Below, one piece after another: positions 62,301 through 64,000 of a DNA stretch of 64,000 nt. The notes under the pieces were generated by a model, which was not told the origin of the DNA, ran no database searches, and saw nothing but the letters and a program-made list of their open reading frames with translations. Numbering within the stretch: position 1 is the first letter of the stretch; the number at the start of each line of letters is the position of its first letter. The translations under genes and the position numbers were made by a program. The stretch is from Thysanoteuthis rhombus (lineage: Eukaryota; Mollusca; Cephalopoda; Oegopsida; Thysanoteuthidae), in contig OY735207.1 of the NCBI GenBank assembly GCA_963457665.1, forward strand, positions 45,008,679-45,072,678. Direction: 5' to 3'.

Positions 62301-64000
62301 CATATGGACCGCGCATCAAAATTTCAACACTATTGTTACTTGTCTTCATGCTATTCAAATAATTTTGGAGAATTTCTTTAAGTGGATGGTCAAACAAAGC
62401 AACAAGGGTAACCTGAGTCAATTCTGGGAGGTCATGCTGACCACATACAGATTTCCAGCCACCAAAAGTGGACACTTCAGAACAATTCACTTCCAACTGG
62501 ACTTCAGTTAGGAGAGGCGAGATGAGCTCACTGCAAAACTTCCAGTTTTGGCTGTGGACATGGTTGGACACCAGTTGGATGAAGTTGACCAAAGGCCAAC
62601 GAGATGCAGATACATTTGGGCAGCTATACTGAGAAGAGAGCAGTTGCCTGAGAACTTGGATGTAGACACTGACCAAATGTTGAGCTTGAGTCAGCAGAGG
62701 ATGTGAACAATATTGGTGGGCAAGTGGAAGAGAAGATGATGGTAGCTGAGCGACTGTTTTAGTGGTTCCATAATTATTCACATCAATATTAATGGTCTCC
62801 ACTTTCTTATTAGACTTGTTTAGAATGAAAATCTCAATGCCTCTATTCCGCATAGCACGAGAGATATTTCCATATTTAGGATCCATTGTGAAGAAAAGTC
62901 TGAAGTTGGGGTGAGGCACAATTTCGGGAATGTCACCATCAATAACACCGCGTTCACTCACTGTCAGCACTCCAGATGGTTCCAACAAAGCATTTAATCG
63001 ATCTAATACGGATGCGCTGCAGAAGTTCACATTGTCGATTAATAACCAATCTCCTGACAGCAATGCTTTGACCAAGACACTATTGATCCATTCAAACACG
63101 TTACCATTGGTAGTATTCTCTAACTGTTCCAATGACTGCTCCAAACTGTTTAGCTGACTATCTAGCTCTAATAATTCATCACTCTCTTCATCATTCAAGT
63201 CAAGCAATTGGACGAGTATGACTTTCAGATCTTTGAGTTGTTTTTTCATGTAATTCAGCTCTTCAGTATTGGTCAGGTTTGCACTCTGACGTTTCTGCAC
63301 ACCCCTGCAATATTTGTGCCACATGTGATGAATGCAGGCAATATTGTGTTCAACATCTATGAAATGTTGAAGTGGAAGGAGTTTACGGGAGAAACCGTCA
63401 ATCGACAGTTTGAGGCTCGTCGCAACCTCTTCAATGTGACAACTGATATCAATCTGTTCGAACCCCCCGAGAAGCTCGGTTGTGTCCATAGAACTGTTAA
63501 TGGGCAAGATCTGGAGATTATTGCCCGTTAGATCGGCAAGCATTTGAACGGTGCTTGTTTTACCACTCCCTCGCTCACCAATGAGAATGGTGAGCCAATT
63601 CATCTGGACGCACTTCATGACAGATTCGAGAACCGGAAGCATGCTGGGCAACATTTTCAGATCTTTATTACCGTCCACATGCATGGAGTGCTCCGACTGA
63701 CGCTGCAGAAAAGAATGACCACACTGGACCCAGTCCAAGCTCAAAGAGAAAAGTCCACTCGGGCGATAGATGGGAGCAATGCATGAGAATGTACGCTGGT
63801 AAAGTTCGACCACTTTGTCTCGATCTGCCTGGGTTTGCATCCGATCTATATAAATGAGGCTGAGATATTCACCTGGATCAAAAGAATCTGGGGGTTGGTT
63901 TTCAATAAGCAATTCACACCAGCGGAATAGGTCCCGGAGGTTAAATTCCCAAGGCCCACCCTTGTGGCCCCATGAATGAGAAGCAACAACTTCATTGTGG
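53386..64000 (-). CDS. MDN1: Midasin (MDN1), C-terminal two thirds, single giant exon, 5' partial
   Basis: One frame is open from the window edge to the TGA at 53386-53388, more than 3,530 codons. Midasin is a nuclear dynein-like AAA+ ATPase that pulls Rsa4/NLE1 and Ytm1/WDR12 off pre-60S ribosomes. The edge begins with WEFNLRDLFRWCELL, as before the last AAA module. That module has Walker A GERGSGKT (about 63556-63579), NSSMDTTELLGGFEQ, a Walker B-like WLLIDNVNF near 63040, and RAMRNRGIEI. A long helical linker follows, then an Asp/Glu-rich region (about 54470-56220), then the C-terminal MIDAS domain with AIDDSSSM (near 54000), ending DALRQWFELVTIEQH. The length matches the corresponding part of the 5,596-residue human protein. 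The N-terminal AAA modules lie outside the window. No intron interrupts it, unlike vertebrate MDN1 with about 100 exons and unlike its neighbour NSUN2. Confidence 0.98.
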   Translation of the reverse strand, partial: HNEVVASHSWGHKGGPWEFNLRDLFRWCELLIENQPPDSFDPGEYLSLIYIDRMQTQADRDKVVELYQRTFSCIAPIYRPSGLFSLSLDWVQCGHSFLQRQSEHSMHVDGNKDLKMLPSMLPVLESVMKCVQMNWLTILIGERGSGKTSTVQMLADLTGNNLQILPINSSMDTTELLGGFEQIDISCHIEEVATSLKLSIDGFSRKLLPLQHFIDVEHNIACIHHMWHKYCRGVQKRQSANLTNTEELNYMKKQLKDLKVILVQLLDLNDEESDELLELDSQLNSLEQSLEQLENTTNGNVFEWINSVLVKALLSGDWLLIDNVNFCSASVLDRLNALLEPSGVLTVSERGVIDGDIPEIVPHPNFRLFFTMDPKYGNISRAMRNRGIEIFILNKSNKKVETINIDVNNYGTTKTVAQLPSSSLPLAHQYCSHPLLTQAQHLVSVYIQVLRQLLSSQYSCPNVSASRWPLVNFIQLVSNHVHSQNWKFCSELISPLLTEVQLEVNCSEVSTFGGWKSVCGQHDLPELTQVTLVALFDHPLKEILQNYLNSMKTSNNSVEILMRGPYDFRWNRQALHKMISTSKSESNATICLLDQLTGVINRIRLSQVLTVEWQLSQEKFKKWEVLCEGAQHLGSEKSAHLEVFVYINSVLMLLRQELRAAFTEQGDCSDKQFYQIYCGLAWLNRLLDVALQHWEKDLSPPTEAKLSLIWNWTFCKLLLPLLEHNSPVKLSEKIEKVINHIHKLLSDQNSASKLFKKMLAGWGNPLPFYSELEYRQWKKIEDLAQCLELYGRGKSQQISLTLQDILKLDRASITDQFLQLISQISSNTNLKSTESSNLFESLFKDLENEINTVSPCSSVTEDNVEETSETCPVSTISKAMNIKQQLWPLYEHIVLAVERRVLNLLLEQQEPQLATWLPPLVEFMKQHLPLSPLNLAEYQKLFTCLGQGNSKNFYSTIFLRYYLHWWQNSINNINTDLKSNQLTLFSPDVRGPGIAISGCLSEILKQLISDHIGTESANKSNVRFLSDSSILLPQVGIGHHKDTAQLFCQIRNHLWVHTASLSGPQFDGRNIERKNILETLQHTLTAIGLSLPQLCDSDIPDLHVLTNQSEMNPYHFTEKLETFISQIKDCSYFDDVVISLTKKAITSVQEMLMYDDQSSVWVSDPSFVMATGSSLVLVGLLQSYLLGPRGHLDPVERDKLKLSNVQEDLEMISLELDMENVFAELMTGHSFSETCHNQLHPHIIWLMEHREKLTNKVHCLLGRTAYRPDVSLFPMLKKDYQNFLQTGGSYEFILNLLHKAKTLASSNAAAENDLSQFLQELNTWQRTMHNFLQRMQDNYSMYKDILMPFYTSLHQMSHGFGLIAQTLQITNNRSQLAKLSDLPKELEFSWLEDLYVCMSKFPSCSRSFPNFLMLSIAVTSNPSLHLSQILMNKKIEKSKTGQEIMSQLLLSGLLHFKNHVLTSRQLDDLFHLSYILDLFVSAWQKREDEKKKLEQEKESLYRFKTVYHDSGPDDEKVSETDFQQRFPNFQKDFFDLMPSDVMGKMSEPEESKQADNSNHNDENIPLMLSKEEMKEIYSIHYELFTNFSKPVHWIVSNHEPKDPGTGADLLKPFLLTYKTITSLSSELVNCWHEAYDSQVVGGHLLVSAALEEVINQQSSAQLGVVQNPVVDHCYDVYRDANITEIIQCEPVIRRLLQRLNQLQEEWPEHPALKQLETIANRILSFPLTSPIMKVLSGLELLLHKAQDWESVAAKHVSLEAELHDISNLIVDWRKFELGYWKNSLDITSHEVEVEASRWWFHLYQLVFAFIQPTPETDVSKPASDLERELIASLKQFLENSCLGEFKVRLRIVYAFHCQLTNLESSPKQKLLMKLLWNIHEFYKQFLPAVESEIEKRRIPIEKELKGFVKIARWTDMNYWALKQSTEKTHRTVHKHIRTFRKVLLESVKSVLVSNSALTLPQSESKELKPEIWLQPLEWRGDCNVGADSDICLSDVPEGSLLSRLSSLLPKLGKHYTNLQKRIPYPKLLLAFDEFTCEVIEGIEERKRMAVTPSADLDKKKKEAKHINLKQRQGLANLYKHLAKIGLSYKKGLIRSEEDHGDAFLYINSVDIQATVETVGTTSVQHGPVFKSMWKSSQKFYLDCLARHNLLKSILQNPEAKDFGLSNIDRCCGFSEHIKQILLDQHCMLAKLSDSFFELRKILNNLKCAGLQESVSLPPQNEFSDWLGSLERVAVNCFQGLSQFQILLECCPVPNSSDPSLCRTPLPAHTLPQTSFMYVNDPTWNLCMEKIDEVLSRVKTIFKKPLTKLRNKSLYSWNDLYMLESGYMRLRESLVPLQQIELMFLEPECGSDSSFSECLSFLQSEIQTNTDAFFFWHKRQKPDEINALIKQCEGQARQLTSLEQQGEKSDPLPDDNLLKDYFDSLIAKVLLPVQKLLENHKETEERAKETQSEKTTEKGAPSGESDTEILTGHLTQHLHKILFDDIKRLNCESLMQTTNQVISTLTSSCDHILKSNHQQIASVVSMKSMWIQSLMGCLPLLELFSGLIENYLLYLLITHQITGKLYDNLLIHFIELATKGFFVLPELSEGTQEGATQFDDQEGGGMGEGEGVKDVSDQIETEDQLEDVNQKDKQKPSQDSEDQSDIPPEDNAIEMSEDFDGKTHDPDEEFDENEESEDEDDNELDKKMGDVEGKDADKLDDQLWGSDEEEQQSEEKEETGPGASQEGESQIVAKDENEKSDKPNKDEKPEESETKDDVEEKVNEPEAMDESEYDDKVDPHHGKDQAQEEKVENLDLPEDLKLDEAEAGNDKDEDMSAESPPNIEEAKTDDHKENVESKESDEDKKDDSSEKDDSSREDENQTADDADAPMDVDDEDGDEEKQDASDVANDDDEYKKNGIEEEEASAAPQIKDKKIESEEENIDDDDDDHDAPETQSDKFYGISEDQKQNAEQSELAQDTGGQNNGQQEQQQQSEGASAPTEEIESFPSKSATDVTRGSSSEGRQKPESLKPSSNDNERSLGNKEEQYQKHMKTLEVHDQSDTDQQRDDDEDEDDKRNEKSDLYQHVSDSSSHYNQQMLDVATEKQQSNIPHYEDVEDDDEDDDIESIKDSDYSIEEDIDDEDEEDDDDDDVEMIESNIVKGNLTANVREEYVVDVDDDEEEDEEDEEEDDEDIVEEQDTQIQPSTVELSEKIMTAGASRPPESTIHTQMKYFDRDYLVDIEELRAEIEEQLSVWSNGQLYGNTVAMERQANDLWQLYEQVTGSLSQELCEQLRLILEPSRATKLRGDYRTGKRINMKKVIPYIASQFRKDKIWLRRTKPSKRDYQILLAIDDSSSMIDNHSKQLAFESLAVIANALSLLEVGELSICSFGECVQVVHPFNEPFSCQSGARLLQHFTFSQKKTNIAQLLQQSTSMLLETRQHHQGQMSNPDLSQLLLIVSDGRGLFAEGVDFVKAAVRQAHNSNIFVVFVVLDNPLNKDSILDIRIPVFKAAGQLPEIKSYMDHFPFPFYIILRDIDSLPQTLSDALRQWFELVTIEQH

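Noticed and set aside
53816-63786. Many open frames antisense or shifted relative to MDN1
   Set aside because: They are shadows of the long MDN1 coding exon, favoured by its acidic repeats.

Overview
This is an AT-rich, intron-rich metazoan nuclear window. Long (TA)n arrays, tRNA-derived SINE-like repeats, a Penelope-like retroelement, a LINE remnant and several decayed mariner elements surround a few conserved genes. The repeat style, 1-3 kb introns and protein sequences suggest a mollusc, most likely a cephalopod. That assignment is an inference from style; no single base proves it.

Layout. 1-9.2 kb is repeat-rich: TA arrays, a SINE copy, a fold-back element carrying two tRNA-like units, and a mariner element (5573-7542) interrupted by a large inverted repeat. 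9.25-14.17 kb (+) holds three exons of an ankyrin-repeat/SOCS-box gene whose 5' end was not found. 14.2-17.4 kb is intergenic with diverged repeats. 17.47-42.42 kb (-) is NSUN2, the tRNA/mRNA cytosine-5 methyltransferase, resolved here into 21 exons that join in frame into 768 codons; only the first short coding exon is missing. Its introns carry the Penelope-like element, SINEs, a hAT-type MITE with an exact 8-bp target duplication, LINE and piggyBac-like debris, and two coding-like scraps on the opposite strand. 42.4-53.3 kb is a gene-poor spacer (or long NSUN2 intron 1) containing a GC-rich insert built of pieces resembling U2, U4, U6 and U1 snRNAs. 53.39-64.0 kb (-) is the C-terminal two thirds of midasin (MDN1), open without an intron for over 10.6 kb and running off the window.

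The two housekeeping genes lie in the same orientation (MDN1 then NSUN2). Both act in RNA and ribosome biogenesis: MDN1 strips assembly factors from pre-60S particles, and NSUN2 methylates tRNAs and other RNAs. Nothing here shows they are co-regulated. The SOCS-box gene would be a ubiquitin-ligase adaptor. The most unusual items are the snRNA mosaic (45.78-46.13 kb), the giant single MDN1 exon, and a 75-bp tandem array at 12.1-12.7 kb with 13-bp flanking direct repeats whose unit matches sequence beside the fold-back at 6.9 kb.
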